Of a stretch of DNA of 64,000 nucleotides, positions 47,684 to 56,893 are shown in pieces; within the stretch, counting starts at the first letter, position 1; every line of letters starts with the position of its first letter. The position numbers and the translations under genes are program-made. Source of the stretch: UMGS1889 sp900556055 (GTDB lineage Bacteria > Bacillota > Clostridia > Oscillospirales > Ruminococcaceae); NCBI GenBank assembly GCA_902463265.1, contig CABQEV010000001.1, positions 186,001-250,000 on the forward strand, given 5' to 3'. The notes below the pieces were generated by a model. It was given only the letters and a program-made list of their open reading frames with translations, made no database searches and was not told the DNA's origin.

Positions 47684-48931
47684 ATGGCGGGATTTTCCGA
47701 GCTTATCAAAAGCTTCGATAAAACAAGAGATTATATGCGGGATTTTTTTATCTACGGATTTAAAGTCAGGAGCGAGTTTGACCGCAAAAGCGCACGTACA
47801 TATGATGATGAAAAGAGGCGTGTCGAAAGCTGGCTGGGAGATTGCCTGCGCTATGACAGCACAGAACGCGGAAAGCAGGTATCAATATCCGTTGACAGCG
47901 GAAAGATCGCCGAAAATCCGCTGCTTGGCGCATTTTATTCCAAAAGCTTTACCGATAACGATATAAGGCTGCATTTCCTGCTTATGGATATTCTCTGCGG
48001 CGGAGGTGAGTACACCGTAAAAGAGCTGACTAACCGTCTTAACGATGATTACGGGGCATTTTTCGATGAACAGACTGTCCGCAACAAGCTGAAGGAATAT
48101 GCCGCTGAGGGGATATTTATTGCACAAAAGCATGGAAAGACCGATTATTTTTCGCTTTCGCCCGATACATCGGAAAGCTTTTTCGGAGAATATTCAGGGC
48201 TTGATGATGCTGTGAAATTCTTCTCCGAGGCGACTGAATTCGGTGCTGCCGGCAACAGTATGCTCAGATCGGCGGGACTGAAAAACGACATCTTCTTTAT
48301 TAAGCACAATTATATAGTACACGTTCTTGAAGATGAGATACTGCTGAAAATAACCGAGGCTATCGAGCAGAAGCATTACATAACGGCAGTGAATTTCGGC
48401 AAGAGCAAAATGGCATCGGAATTCTTCGGAGTGCCGCTGAAAATAAACGTTTCGGCTCAGACTGGACGGAGATATCTTGTTATGTATCTGCCGAAATTCA
48501 GGCGGCTGAACTCATTCAGGCTTGATTTTATCAAATCGGTGACGGACGGCGGCGAATGTCCCGATTATGATAAATATGCGGAGGATCTGCGCAAAAATAT
48601 CGGCAAATGCTTCGGTGTATCTTTTGGAAACAGGCGTGATGACAGTGCGGCGAGAGTAAAGCTGACGATCTCCGCTGATGAGGAGCGTGAGAAATATATA
48701 ATCGACCGCCTTGAAAGGGAAAAACGCTGCGGAACGCTCGAAAAGGTCGGCGAGAACCTTTTCTGCCTGACATATGATGTATTTGATGCGGGCGAGATGA
48801 TGCACTGGGTAAAAAGCTTTATCGGCAGGATAGTCGGAATTGAGTGCGATAATGAGGCTGTTGCGGACAAATTTGCGCGGGATATTTCACGTATGTACAG
48901 AATCTACTGCGGCGGGGAGGGAGAAGAATGA
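47684..48931 (+). CDS. WYL-domain transcriptional regulator 1
   Basis: 415 aa from ATG 47684 (AGGTG 6 nt upstream), MAGFSELIKSFDKTRDYMRD. The N-terminal part has winged-helix character (RLHFLLMDILCGGGEYTVKE, LTNRLNDDYGAFFDEQTVRN). The centre and C-terminal part match the WYL ligand-binding (SH3-like) domain and its extension: ILLKITEAIEQKHYITAVNF, GVPLKINVSAQTGRRYLVMY. WYL proteins sense nucleic-acid-like ligands and control defence, DNA damage and RNA repair genes. Overlaps the next WYL gene by 4 bp. Confidence 0.82.
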   Translation: MAGFSELIKSFDKTRDYMRDFFIYGFKVRSEFDRKSARTYDDEKRRVESWLGDCLRYDSTERGKQVSISVDSGKIAENPLLGAFYSKSFTDNDIRLHFLLMDILCGGGEYTVKELTNRLNDDYGAFFDEQTVRNKLKEYAAEGIFIAQKHGKTDYFSLSPDTSESFFGEYSGLDDAVKFFSEATEFGAAGNSMLRSAGLKNDIFFIKHNYIVHVLEDEILLKITEAIEQKHYITAVNFGKSKMASEFFGVPLKINVSAQTGRRYLVMYLPKFRRLNSFRLDFIKSVTDGGECPDYDKYAEDLRKNIGKCFGVSFGNRRDDSAARVKLTISADEEREKYIIDRLEREKRCGTLEKVGENLFCLTYDVFDAGEMMHWVKSFIGRIVGIECDNEAVADKFARDISRMYRIYCGGEGEE

Positions 48932-49956
48932 ACATTTTCAGCGAGATATACGGCGCATATTTCCGTGCTGCGGAAAGGCTGCTCGGACTTGAAAAATTCG
49001 GAAAAGCTGAGATATTCGACATAGTTTCGAGGGAGGCATTTGCGGATTCGTTCCTTTTTATCGAACCCAAGCTTGTCCCCGACAGTGACGGATATTCCGA
49101 CTGGGGGCTGATAAAGCGTGAAAAGGACGGCACTTTTTCGCCTGTTACGAAGAATATCCCGCCGAAAATAGTTACATTGCTCCAGAAAAGATGGCTGAAG
49201 TCAAAGCTCTCCGACAGACGCTTCAGACTTTTTTTCGATGATGAAACGCTGTCCGCACTGGAAGAAAGACTGAAAGATGTCCGCCCGCTTTACGATCCCG
49301 ATGATTTTTGCTATTATGATGTTTACAGTGATGGCGATGATTACGGAGATCCGAAATACAGAGAACATTTTCGCAAGATATTATCCGCTGTGAAAAACCG
49401 TGAGATATTAAGGATAGATTTTGTTTCGGGACGAAATGAACCTATGTACGGTACATATCTGCCTGTAAAGCTCGAATATTCACGCAAAAATGACAAATTC
49501 AGGGTGTACTGCCGGCGAATGAGAGAGGATCATGCCGCAGGACTTACTACTCTGAATATCGGCAGGATAAGAAAGGTAAAGGAAACCGGACTTCGTTTTG
49601 ACGAAATAATCAAGGAGGGTGAAAGCGAAATGTTTTCCCGCTTCTGCCGATGCGGCGAGCCTGCCGAGATAGAGGTAACAAGCGAAAGAAACGGCGTTGA
49701 ACGCTTTATGATGGAGTTTGCGAGCTTCGAAAAGCGCACCGAGCTTGACATAAACACGGGAAAATGCCGTGTTCTGCTTTACTATGACAGAAACGATGAA
49801 ACCGAACTGCTGATAAGGCTTTTAAGCTACGGACCCGTGCTGAAGGTCATCGGTCCGGAAAGCTTCCGCAGTCAGATGGAAGAGCGTGTAAAACGGCAGT
49901 TTATGCTGCTTTTCGGCGAAAAGAAGGGGGAAGCTGCCGCTGTTTCCGAAAGCTGA
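48928..49956 (+). CDS. WYL-domain transcriptional regulator 2
   Basis: 342 aa. Core WYL features: ILSAVKNREILRIDFVSGRN, YGTYLPVKLEYSRKNDKFRV, and the WCX-like C-terminal part RVLLYYDRNDETELLIRLLS followed by PVLKVIGPESFRSQMEERVK. N-terminal HTH is less obvious. ATGA overlap with the first WYL gene indicates translational coupling; the pair probably forms a heteromeric regulator of the divergent Ro-like locus. Confidence 0.8.
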   Translation: MNIFSEIYGAYFRAAERLLGLEKFGKAEIFDIVSREAFADSFLFIEPKLVPDSDGYSDWGLIKREKDGTFSPVTKNIPPKIVTLLQKRWLKSKLSDRRFRLFFDDETLSALEERLKDVRPLYDPDDFCYYDVYSDGDDYGDPKYREHFRKILSAVKNREILRIDFVSGRNEPMYGTYLPVKLEYSRKNDKFRVYCRRMREDHAAGLTTLNIGRIRKVKETGLRFDEIIKEGESEMFSRFCRCGEPAEIEVTSERNGVERFMMEFASFEKRTELDINTGKCRVLLYYDRNDETELLIRLLSYGPVLKVIGPESFRSQMEERVKRQFMLLFGEKKGEAAAVSES

Positions 49957-49993
49957 GAGGGACATTTTTTATAAAAATCAAGCCGAATTTCTA

Positions 49994-50022
49994 TTGACAT
50001 CAAGGGGAAAAAGGTGTATTAT
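49994..50022 (+). promoter_or_regulatory. Promoter of the second deacetylase
   Basis: TTGACA, 17 nt, TATTAT. Confidence 0.75.
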
Positions 50023-50103
50023 ATATTATTATAGGATAGTTATGCATATGATCTTAACAGGTCTCGTCCGATGATGGTTTGCATCGGAGAAAGGTTTGAT
50101 TCA

Positions 50104-51228
50104 ATGTATTTCGGCAGCGTTAAGTTTTTTAAGCGTCTGATACTTGCGGTTGTGTTCGGCTGGATCGCCGTTTCTACATTTTTCGCAGTATTCTTTGGTA
50201 TAAAATATAATATTGAAAAGGAAAAAGCCGGCGGAGATGCTGTTGAGGTATCCTCGGACAGTGCTTCGCTGAATGTTCCCGACGGCACATCACTTGAGGA
50301 TATATATCTGGCAATGTCGGCAAAGGGCTATTCATCGGAGGATATTCTTGATTTTTTATTGCAGAATGATGAAATGGCGGTTGACAAATTTGTAGAGGAG
50401 TATATGAACGGCGGTCAGGATCCAGGGACGGAGACAGGTTCTGCAGAAACGGAAATATCCGCAGAAACCGAAAATGCTGAGACGGAAGCCGTTTCCGAGA
50501 CTGAAAAGGTTACGGAAACTGAGGCGGAAGATGCCGATGCACCGTCATATACAAAGCTTTATCCCGATCTTTACGCTGAATATCCAAAGGAGTTCGGCGA
50601 GGATACAAAGACTGTATATCTGACATTTGATGACGGACCTTCGGATAATACGCTGATGATACTGTCGATACTGAAAAAGCACAATATCAAGGCGACATTT
50701 TTTATGAGCGGAAGCACAACGGAGAAGGGAAAAGCCATAATGAAGCAGGTCGCTGATGAGGGACATGCTATCGGCGTTCATTCCTATTCGCATGATTATG
50801 AGAAGATCTACGAAAGCGTTGACAGCTATCTTGATGATTTTTACAATACATACAGCATCATTTACGATGCTACGGGCGTAAAGCCAGAGATATTCCGCTT
50901 TGCGGGCGGAAGCTACAACGATTTCAACCACGATATATACGACGATCTTGTTGCTGAGATGACACGCAGAGGTTTCGTATATTACGATTGGAACGTCAGT
51001 GCGCAGGATGCCGTTGTTGACCCGACATGGACATACATCTATAATAATGTCCTGAACGGAGTCAAGGGCAATTCCACGAACAGGCAGATAGTGCTTATGC
51101 ATGACAGCGCAGACAAATATGCTACGGTAACGACCGTTGAAGATATTATAATCGAGCTTGAAAAGGACGGATACAGCTTCGATAAGCTGGACAATACCGT
51201 TCCTCCTACGCACATCGTCAAATACTGA
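50104..51228 (+). CDS. Membrane-anchored polysaccharide deacetylase (CE4)
   Basis: 374 aa from ATG 50104 (GAAAGG 10 nt upstream; ATG 50071 has no ribosome site). One N-terminal membrane helix (about 9-31, LILAVVFGWIAVSTFFAVFF), then a Glu/Thr-rich linker (about 105-150) and a NodB domain: YLTFDDGPSDN (catalytic Asp pair), GVHSYSHDY (metal His), FRFAGGSYN, YYDWNVSAQD, and IVLMHDS. Predicted to deacetylate peptidoglycan or exopolysaccharide outside the cell. Unlike the 5' deacetylase it has the full TFDDG motif. Confidence 0.93.
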   Translation: MYFGSVKFFKRLILAVVFGWIAVSTFFAVFFGIKYNIEKEKAGGDAVEVSSDSASLNVPDGTSLEDIYLAMSAKGYSSEDILDFLLQNDEMAVDKFVEEYMNGGQDPGTETGSAETEISAETENAETEAVSETEKVTETEAEDADAPSYTKLYPDLYAEYPKEFGEDTKTVYLTFDDGPSDNTLMILSILKKHNIKATFFMSGSTTEKGKAIMKQVADEGHAIGVHSYSHDYEKIYESVDSYLDDFYNTYSIIYDATGVKPEIFRFAGGSYNDFNHDIYDDLVAEMTRRGFVYYDWNVSAQDAVVDPTWTYIYNNVLNGVKGNSTNRQIVLMHDSADKYATVTTVEDIIIELEKDGYSFDKLDNTVPPTHIVKY

Positions 51229-51278
51229 CGGCACCCATAACGGAAGGACATTCCGCTGTCCGAAAAGGAGTTTTGAAA

Positions 51279-52373
51279 ATGAGTCTAAAGGATAATTTTA
51301 ATCAGGCGCTCAGAGAGCTTCTCAAAAAAGATGATTTCAGCGGAGGAGAACCCCCTGAGAACAGGACAAAGTCTGAGCTTGACCGCTATCTCGATCCTGT
51401 TTCGGATGCGGAAAGCAAGGCTAAGACCCCTTCGTCTGTTTTCGGCGGAGATGAGACGGATAACCTCAGAAATCCGTCATCACTCACATTCAACGACAGA
51501 ACTGCCGAGCCTTCGAGAGATGAAGCAGCGGTATCTGCCGAGGAACAGCTCAGGAATTCCAAGGACGCTTACGATATATATGCAAATGAGCAGAAGAAAA
51601 GCGCCGAGGCTGCAAAGAACGCAGGCTACGGTCAGACAGCGGGTTACAGTGCCGCTGCCGCTGATTTCACGGTAAAGCCTGACAGCGGATATTCTTCGTC
51701 ATTCACAAGGGAGCAGGCTGCGCAGCCTATCCCGCCATCATACGGTTCGGGCAGGGAGGAAACACGCAGGACATCTGATTTTGCGTCTGCAAATCCGTTT
51801 AACGGACAGAATGCGGGAGCAGTCCCGCCTCCGAACTCGCCTATCTACTTCGGCGGCACACCTCCTACCTCGGGCGGCGGATCGGGATCGTGCGGAAACA
51901 GCTACGAGGCTGAGGAAACTACCGTTATCTCGCACAACACGATAATTGACGGAAATATCCGTTCATTCGCAAATATCAACATCGACGGAACCGTAAAGGG
52001 CGATGTCAGACTGACAAAGAACATCGCTGTTTCGGGCAAGGTCGTTGGTGATATCGAGTGCAACAACGCTGTTATGACAGGCTCGCAGATGCAGGGAAAT
52101 ATTGCGTCCAAGGGTCAGGTCCAGATGGACAGAGACAGTATCCAGCTCGGCGACATCACAGCAAATTATCTTGATCTGAACGGAAAGATCAAGGGAAATA
52201 TCGAGGTCGGCGGCAAGGCTGAATTCAAGACTGATGCTGTTATCCTCGGCAATATCACAGCTTCTACAATTACCGTTCTTGACGGTGCTACTATCCAGGG
52301 ATATGTCAACACAACATTCCTCCAGGAAAATTCTTCGAGCATTTTCCCTGACGCTATTTCCGTAACTGATTGA
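51279..52373 (+). CDS. Bactofilin-domain protein
   Basis: 364 aa from ATG 51279 (AAAAGGAG upstream; in-frame TTG 51273 less likely). Residues 1 to about 210 are low complexity, rich in Ser, Ala, Pro and Gly, likely disordered. The C-terminal ~130 residues are a right-handed beta helix: HNTIIDGNIRSFANINIDGT, VKGDVRLTKNIAVSGKVVGD, KIKGNIEVGGKAEFKTDAVI. Bactofilins polymerise into filaments and scaffold cell-wall enzymes. It follows a deacetylase gene after 50 bp, consistent with co-expression. Confidence 0.9.
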   Translation: MSLKDNFNQALRELLKKDDFSGGEPPENRTKSELDRYLDPVSDAESKAKTPSSVFGGDETDNLRNPSSLTFNDRTAEPSRDEAAVSAEEQLRNSKDAYDIYANEQKKSAEAAKNAGYGQTAGYSAAAADFTVKPDSGYSSSFTREQAAQPIPPSYGSGREETRRTSDFASANPFNGQNAGAVPPPNSPIYFGGTPPTSGGGSGSCGNSYEAEETTVISHNTIIDGNIRSFANINIDGTVKGDVRLTKNIAVSGKVVGDIECNNAVMTGSQMQGNIASKGQVQMDRDSIQLGDITANYLDLNGKIKGNIEVGGKAEFKTDAVILGNITASTITVLDGATIQGYVNTTFLQENSSSIFPDAISVTD

Positions 52374-52442
52374 CAGATTGCATAAATAGGAGATATGATT
52401 TTGTTGCTTGTGCCAAAAATTTCCGATTGACAGCTGTTTTGG

Positions 52443-52471
52443 TTGAAAATATCGGATTTTTGTGGTACAAT
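52443..52471 (+). promoter_or_regulatory. Promoter of the 307-aa membrane protein gene
   Basis: TTGAAA, 17 nt, TACAAT. Between it and the ATG lies a hairpin AGCTGATGC.../GCATCCGGCT with TTTT (52498-52527) that could act as an attenuator. Confidence 0.6.
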
Positions 52472-52573
52472 AACAATTATGCGATTTAAAACGTTTAAGC
52501 TGATGCTTTCAGGGGCATCCGGCTTTTGATATGGCGTGCAGGATATGCATGTCCGCAAAGGAGCGGTTAGGAT

Positions 52574-53497
52574 ATGAGCGAAGAAAATACACTCAGAGGC
52601 GGGGAACAGCCCGCTGCACCGTCACTGGGAAGCCTTGATTATGCACCTCCCACCAAATCGGCATCGCTGAATGCATCCGGGCTGAGGGCACTTCCCGAGG
52701 AGGAAGAAGCGGATTACGGCAGCTTTGATATGGGTGATGACATCAGTGCTGCGAGTGTTATGCTTGATGATCTCGGAAGTGATGAGGAGCTTGCTGCAAA
52801 GAAGATACAGAGTGACCTCGGCGTTGATGATATGGACATTGATATGGCTGTTTCCGAGGCAGCTCCGGAGATCGAGGATCTCAGTAAGGATATAAAGCCT
52901 ACATATGACAAAGCAAAGTCGCTTGCATCGGCTGACAAGCTTCAGAAAACGGATAAGGAACTTCTGAAAGAGCAGCTCCACAGGGAGATCAGCAGCAATC
53001 CGAGCGGCGTTGACAAGGAAGAGAGCCGCCGCCTTTACAATCAGCTGATGGAAGAAAAGAAGATAAAGGCAGCAAAGAAGGGCTTCGGATACACGGTCCT
53101 CCTTATGATCCTCGGATTTGTCGATGCGGGACTTATCTATCTGATAAGCACGCTGAACCCCGATAACAGTTATATTTCCATGCAGTATGCGATCATTGTG
53201 TTCTGCGTTTCGTTCCTGCTTATGATAAGGTCGAAATTTATCAGAAATATTGAGATAATGCTTTTTATGATAAATACTGTGATACTTATAGGTCCGGGAC
53301 TTGTCATGCAGGCGGTCAAGATCGAGGAGCACGGTCTGGACTTCAACAAAATGATGCTTTTATATGGTCTGGCGATAATCGTCAGCGGATTTATATGCTT
53401 CCAGCTTGTTACAAACAACTCGGTCGAGCTTTATTTCACAAGCGATTTTTCGGGAAAGAAAAAAGTCGTTGACGAGAGCAAGCCCCGTAGAAGATAA
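52574..53497 (+). CDS. Membrane protein with acidic N-terminal region, unknown function
   Basis: 307 aa. Residues 1 to about 170 are acidic and probably unstructured or helical (GDDISAASVMLDDLGSDEEL, DKLQKTDKELLKEQLHREIS). About four hydrophobic segments follow (VLLMILGFVDAGLIYLIS, AIIVFCVSFLLMI, IMLFMINTVILIGPGLVM, LLYGLAIIVSGFICFQLV), and a basic tail ends KKVVDESKPRRR. No family recognised. AAAGGAG precedes the ATG. Confidence 0.82.
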   Translation: MSEENTLRGGEQPAAPSLGSLDYAPPTKSASLNASGLRALPEEEEADYGSFDMGDDISAASVMLDDLGSDEELAAKKIQSDLGVDDMDIDMAVSEAAPEIEDLSKDIKPTYDKAKSLASADKLQKTDKELLKEQLHREISSNPSGVDKEESRRLYNQLMEEKKIKAAKKGFGYTVLLMILGFVDAGLIYLISTLNPDNSYISMQYAIIVFCVSFLLMIRSKFIRNIEIMLFMINTVILIGPGLVMQAVKIEEHGLDFNKMMLLYGLAIIVSGFICFQLVTNNSVELYFTSDFSGKKKVVDESKPRRR

Positions 53498-53504
53498 AAA
53501 ATAT

Positions 53505-53543
53505 GCCGCAAAAGCGTGTGAAAAACGCTTTTGCGGCTTTTTT
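53505..53543. terminator. Bidirectional terminator
   Basis: GCCGCAAAAGCGT/ACGCTTTTGCGGC is a perfect 13-bp stem with T run on the plus strand and A/T run on the minus side. It separates the membrane-protein gene from the converging nspC gene. Confidence 0.92.
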
Positions 53544-53544
53544 A

Positions 53545-54693
53545 TTACAATCTGCATTTGAAATCTTCGTATCCAAAGTGTCTGACGGTTTCGATATCAC
53601 CGTTCAGACGGCGGAGAAGAATGTCGGGCAGCTTCATTCCGTTAAATGTGTTGTTTTTTACCATGGTATATATTGCCATATCGCAGAATACGAGCTTGTC
53701 GCCGACTTCGAGCGGCTTGTCAAAGGAATAATCGCCGATGACATCGCCCGAAAGGCAGGTTGCTGCGCCAAGACGGTATGTGAACGGCTTTTCATTCGCT
53801 TCGCCTGAGCCGATTATCATCGGACGGTAGGGCATCTCGAGAACATCGGGCATATGGCAGGCAGCCGATGCATCAAGGATAGCGATGTTCATGCCGTTTT
53901 CGGAGGTTTCAAGGACAGTCGATACGAGAAATCCTGCATTCAGAGCGACTGCTTCGCCCGGTTCAAGATAAACCTGAAGACCGTATTTCTGCTGGATCCT
54001 GTCGATCTCGGAGATAAGCAGCCCGACATCGTAATTATCCTTTGTGATGTGATGTCCGCCGCCGAAATTCAGCCATTTCATCTTGCTGAGATATCTGCCG
54101 AATTTTTCCTCGACATGGACGAGCGTATGTGCGAGAGCATCAGCGCCCTGTTCGCATAAGGTGTGAAAATGCAGACCGTCAAGCCCTGATGCCATATCGG
54201 GATCGAAATTAGCAAGAGTTGTTCCAAGGCGTGAAAAAGGCGCACAAGGATCGTAGATAGGCGTTTCCATCTCGGAATATTCGGGATTTATCCTTATGCC
54301 GACCTCGGGACGCTTTCCGGAAGCTTCGATCATCGGCTTGAATCGGCTGTACTGCTTGAAGCTGTTGAACACAAAATGGTCGCAGATCTCAAGAAGTTCG
54401 GGCATATCCTCGGGATCGTATGCGGGGGAAAATACGTGATTTTCACGTCCGAACGGCTTTTTCATTTCCTCGAAGCCGAGCTTTGCTTCGTAAAGTCCGC
54501 TTGCCGTCACGCCGTCAAGATATTCAGCGATAAGAGGGTAGCAGGAGAACATCGAAAAGCATTTCTGAGCAAGAAGTATCTTTGCGCCTGTCTTTTTGCG
54601 GATATCTGCGAGAATTTCAAGATTCTTTTTCAGAAGCATCTCATCGGTTATATAGCAGGGTGTGTGCAGCGAATTAACATCAAAATTAAGCAT
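53545..54693 (-). CDS. nspC: Carboxynorspermidine decarboxylase
   Basis: PLP-dependent fold-III decarboxylase producing norspermidine or spermidine from the carboxy intermediate. 382 aa from ATG 54693 (AGGAGT 6 nt upstream). Motifs: ILLAQKCFSMF (PLP Lys), LHFHTLCEQGADAL, WLNFGGGHHI, LEPGEAVA, and the C-terminal CDMAIYTMVKNNTFNG. It lies 66 bp downstream of the carboxynorspermidine synthase gene on the same strand, so both steps of the aspartate-semialdehyde route are in one unit. Confidence 0.93.
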   Translation of the reverse strand: MLNFDVNSLHTPCYITDEMLLKKNLEILADIRKKTGAKILLAQKCFSMFSCYPLIAEYLDGVTASGLYEAKLGFEEMKKPFGRENHVFSPAYDPEDMPELLEICDHFVFNSFKQYSRFKPMIEASGKRPEVGIRINPEYSEMETPIYDPCAPFSRLGTTLANFDPDMASGLDGLHFHTLCEQGADALAHTLVHVEEKFGRYLSKMKWLNFGGGHHITKDNYDVGLLISEIDRIQQKYGLQVYLEPGEAVALNAGFLVSTVLETSENGMNIAILDASAACHMPDVLEMPYRPMIIGSGEANEKPFTYRLGAATCLSGDVIGDYSFDKPLEVGDKLVFCDMAIYTMVKNNTFNGMKLPDILLRRLNGDIETVRHFGYEDFKCRL

Positions 54694-54759
54694 ATTACTC
54701 CTATAAAGACGGAGAATGTGATCCGCAGACCTCATTCTCCGAGTGATATTGGTTTATTA

Positions 54760-55959
54760 TCAGTCAACAAGCTCGGGGTCGAAGGATTCCTTCCAGGGAA
54801 GTCCCCACTTGTTCAGTGCGTCCATGAACGGATCGGGATCGAATTCCTCGACATTGTAAACGCCGGGCTTCTTCCACTTGCCGGTCAGCACCATCATTGC
54901 GCCGATCATTGCGGGAACGCCTGTTGTGTAGGAGATAGCCTGCGACTCGACTTCCTTGTAGCATTCCTGATGGTCGCAGACGTTATATACGTAATATTTT
55001 ACGTCCTTGCCGTCCTTCTTGCCCTGCATGATGCAGCCGATATTTGTCTTGCCGACTGTTCTCGGACCCAAAGATGCGGGATCGGGGAGTACAGCCTTCA
55101 GGAACTGGAGAGGAACGATCTCCATGCCGTTGTAATTGATAGGCTTGATAGATGTCATTCCAACGTCTTCAAGGCATTTCAGGTGCGTGAGATAGGACTG
55201 ACCGAATGTCATGAAGAAACGGATCCTCTTTATTCCCTTGATATTGAGTGCGAGGGATTCAAGCTCCTCATGATGGAGGAGGTACATATCCTTTTCGCCG
55301 ATCTCGGGGAAATTGTAGACTCTCTTTATCTCCATAGGCTTGGTTTCTACCCACTTGCCGTTCTCGATATAAGAGCCGTTTGCGGATACCTCACGGATAT
55401 TGATCTCGGGATTAAAGTTGGTCGCAAAGGGATAGCCGTGGTCGCCCGCATTGCAGTCGAGGATATCAAGATAGTTGATCTCGTCAAAGTAATGCTTTGC
55501 GGCATATGCAGTGAAAACGCCTGTAACTCCCGGGTCAAATCCGCAGCCGAGTACAGCTGTGATGCCTGCCTTTTCAAAGCGCTCTCTGTATGCCCACTGC
55601 CAGCTGTATTCAAACTTCGCCGTGTCCTCATGCTCATAATTTGCTGTGTCGAGATAATCGACCTTGCAGGCGAGGCAAGCGTCCATGATCGTAAGATCCT
55701 GGTAGGGCAGAGCCACGTTGATTACGATATCGGGCTTGAAGCTGTTTATAAGAGCAATAAGCTCGTCAACGTTATCGGCATTTACCTGAGCGGTAGAGAT
55801 CTTTGTTTTTCCGCCGGAAAGCTTGTCCTTCAGCTTGTCGCACTTGGATTTTGTGCGGCTGGCGATCATGATCTCCCCGAAAACATCACTGTTCTGACAG
55901 CACTTATGGATAACGACGCTTGCAACTCCGCCGCATCCGATTATCAAAGCTTTTCCCAT
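54760..55959 (-). CDS. Carboxynorspermidine/carboxyspermidine synthase
   Basis: Saccharopine-dehydrogenase-family enzyme that condenses aspartate semialdehyde with a diamine using NADPH. 399 aa; N-terminal Rossmann motif ALIIGCGGVASVVIHKC, then INVALPYQDLTIMDACL, DTANYEHED, LGCGFDPGVTGVFTAYA. GGAG precedes the ATG. Paired with nspC downstream. An opposite-strand open frame of 536 codons covers both genes and is a shadow. Confidence 0.92.
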   Translation of the reverse strand: MGKALIIGCGGVASVVIHKCCQNSDVFGEIMIASRTKSKCDKLKDKLSGGKTKISTAQVNADNVDELIALINSFKPDIVINVALPYQDLTIMDACLACKVDYLDTANYEHEDTAKFEYSWQWAYRERFEKAGITAVLGCGFDPGVTGVFTAYAAKHYFDEINYLDILDCNAGDHGYPFATNFNPEINIREVSANGSYIENGKWVETKPMEIKRVYNFPEIGEKDMYLLHHEELESLALNIKGIKRIRFFMTFGQSYLTHLKCLEDVGMTSIKPINYNGMEIVPLQFLKAVLPDPASLGPRTVGKTNIGCIMQGKKDGKDVKYYVYNVCDHQECYKEVESQAISYTTGVPAMIGAMMVLTGKWKKPGVYNVEEFDPDPFMDALNKWGLPWKESFDPELVD

Positions 55960-56020
55960 ATCAATACTCCGTTTCTCCGCCGATGAAGATTATTGTCTGC
56001 TGAATACGGCGGCTACAGCG

Positions 56021-56587
56021 TTATTTCATTGAAAATGTACCCTTGCAGTACCACTTCTTTGATATGCCGCCGTTTCTGTTTTCAAGCGACTCAAAGCAGC
56101 ATTCCGCATTATAAATAAGGTCATATCCTTTGAGGGCTGCCATGAATTTCAGTTCTTCAACGGCTTCCTCGGGCTTATCATACATATTTACTGTGCGTTC
56201 GTTTATTTCGCAGCAGTCCTTTTTCGGGATATCATTCATATATGACAGCTTATAAACCCGTACATCGGGGCGGGCATCGTTTGCTTTTAAGATGCGATCC
56301 TGCACTGATGTTTCGATATCCTCCGCACATTCGGAGCAGTATCGGCAGCCTTTGTATTCCTCAAATGAATAGCTTCCGATATTAGCAAATCCATAAAGTG
56401 CCATAAGCTCGTTTATGTTTACGAGCGAAAGATCGGCGTTCGTGAACTGCTTTTTGCATTTTCCGCATTCGGAGACCTCAGAGAGCCATTTTTTATAGCG
56501 CTTTTTATCCTTGAATGATGAAAATGCAAGTGCTGTCAGGGCAGCGGCAGCTACGGCGCCGATTGCGATAAATTTCGGCGGTATCAT
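56021..56587 (-). CDS. Membrane-anchored Cys-rich protein, unknown function
   Basis: 188 aa. One N-terminal hydrophobic helix (FIAIGAVAAAALTALAFSSF), then a Zn-ribbon-like arrangement CGKC ... CRYCSEC within about 60 residues, then a mixed alpha/beta domain (PEEAVEELKFMAALKGYDLI, AECCFESLENRNGG) similar in rhythm to YbjQ/metal-binding folds. No family is certain. GGGG lies before ATG 56587. Confidence 0.75.
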   Translation of the reverse strand: MIPPKFIAIGAVAAAALTALAFSSFKDKKRYKKWLSEVSECGKCKKQFTNADLSLVNINELMALYGFANIGSYSFEEYKGCRYCSECAEDIETSVQDRILKANDARPDVRVYKLSYMNDIPKKDCCEINERTVNMYDKPEEAVEELKFMAALKGYDLIYNAECCFESLENRNGGISKKWYCKGTFSMK

Positions 56588-56816
56588 ACAATCACCCCTG
56601 TTTTTTATTGGCGGATATGCCTTTACAGAACATTATAGCACATATCGTGAAAAAATACAATGATTTTTCAGTAAAATCTATAATCCGAAAGGGACACGGG
56701 ATTTGCGGGGCATTATATCGGCGTGAGGAGAGAGGCATGGGCTTTACAGGCAGATGCGGCTGCCTGCATGGCTGCTTCCATTACAAAAGCATATCATCAA
56801 AAAAATAAAAGCACTG
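56588..56816. other. Intergenic segment upstream of the polysaccharide locus
   Basis: No gene recognised. Contains repeated GGCTGCCTGCATGGCTGC-type short palindromic sequence near 56757-56775. Confidence 0.35.
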
Positions 56817-56846
56817 TTGACAAACAGTATGAAAATGTTGTATAAT
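56817..56846 (+). promoter_or_regulatory. Promoter of the exopolysaccharide locus
   Basis: TTGACA, 18 nt, TATAAT. The next gene and six more follow in the same direction with overlaps or gaps of under 30 bp, so this may drive the whole set. Confidence 0.8.
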
Positions 56847-56893
56847 TATCATAAGATACTATGGATAATTGTGCGTAAAGGAGGGGGACTGCG

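Noticed and set aside
48928..49956. Association of the WYL genes with the CRISPR loci
   Set aside because: WYL proteins often neighbour CRISPR or defence genes, but here they are 6 kb away, divergent from and directly adjacent to the Ro-like locus, which is the more likely partner.
54376..55986. 536-codon plus-strand open frame
   Set aside because: It is antisense to nspC and carboxynorspermidine synthase, which have clear motifs and ribosome sites. It has no family resemblance.
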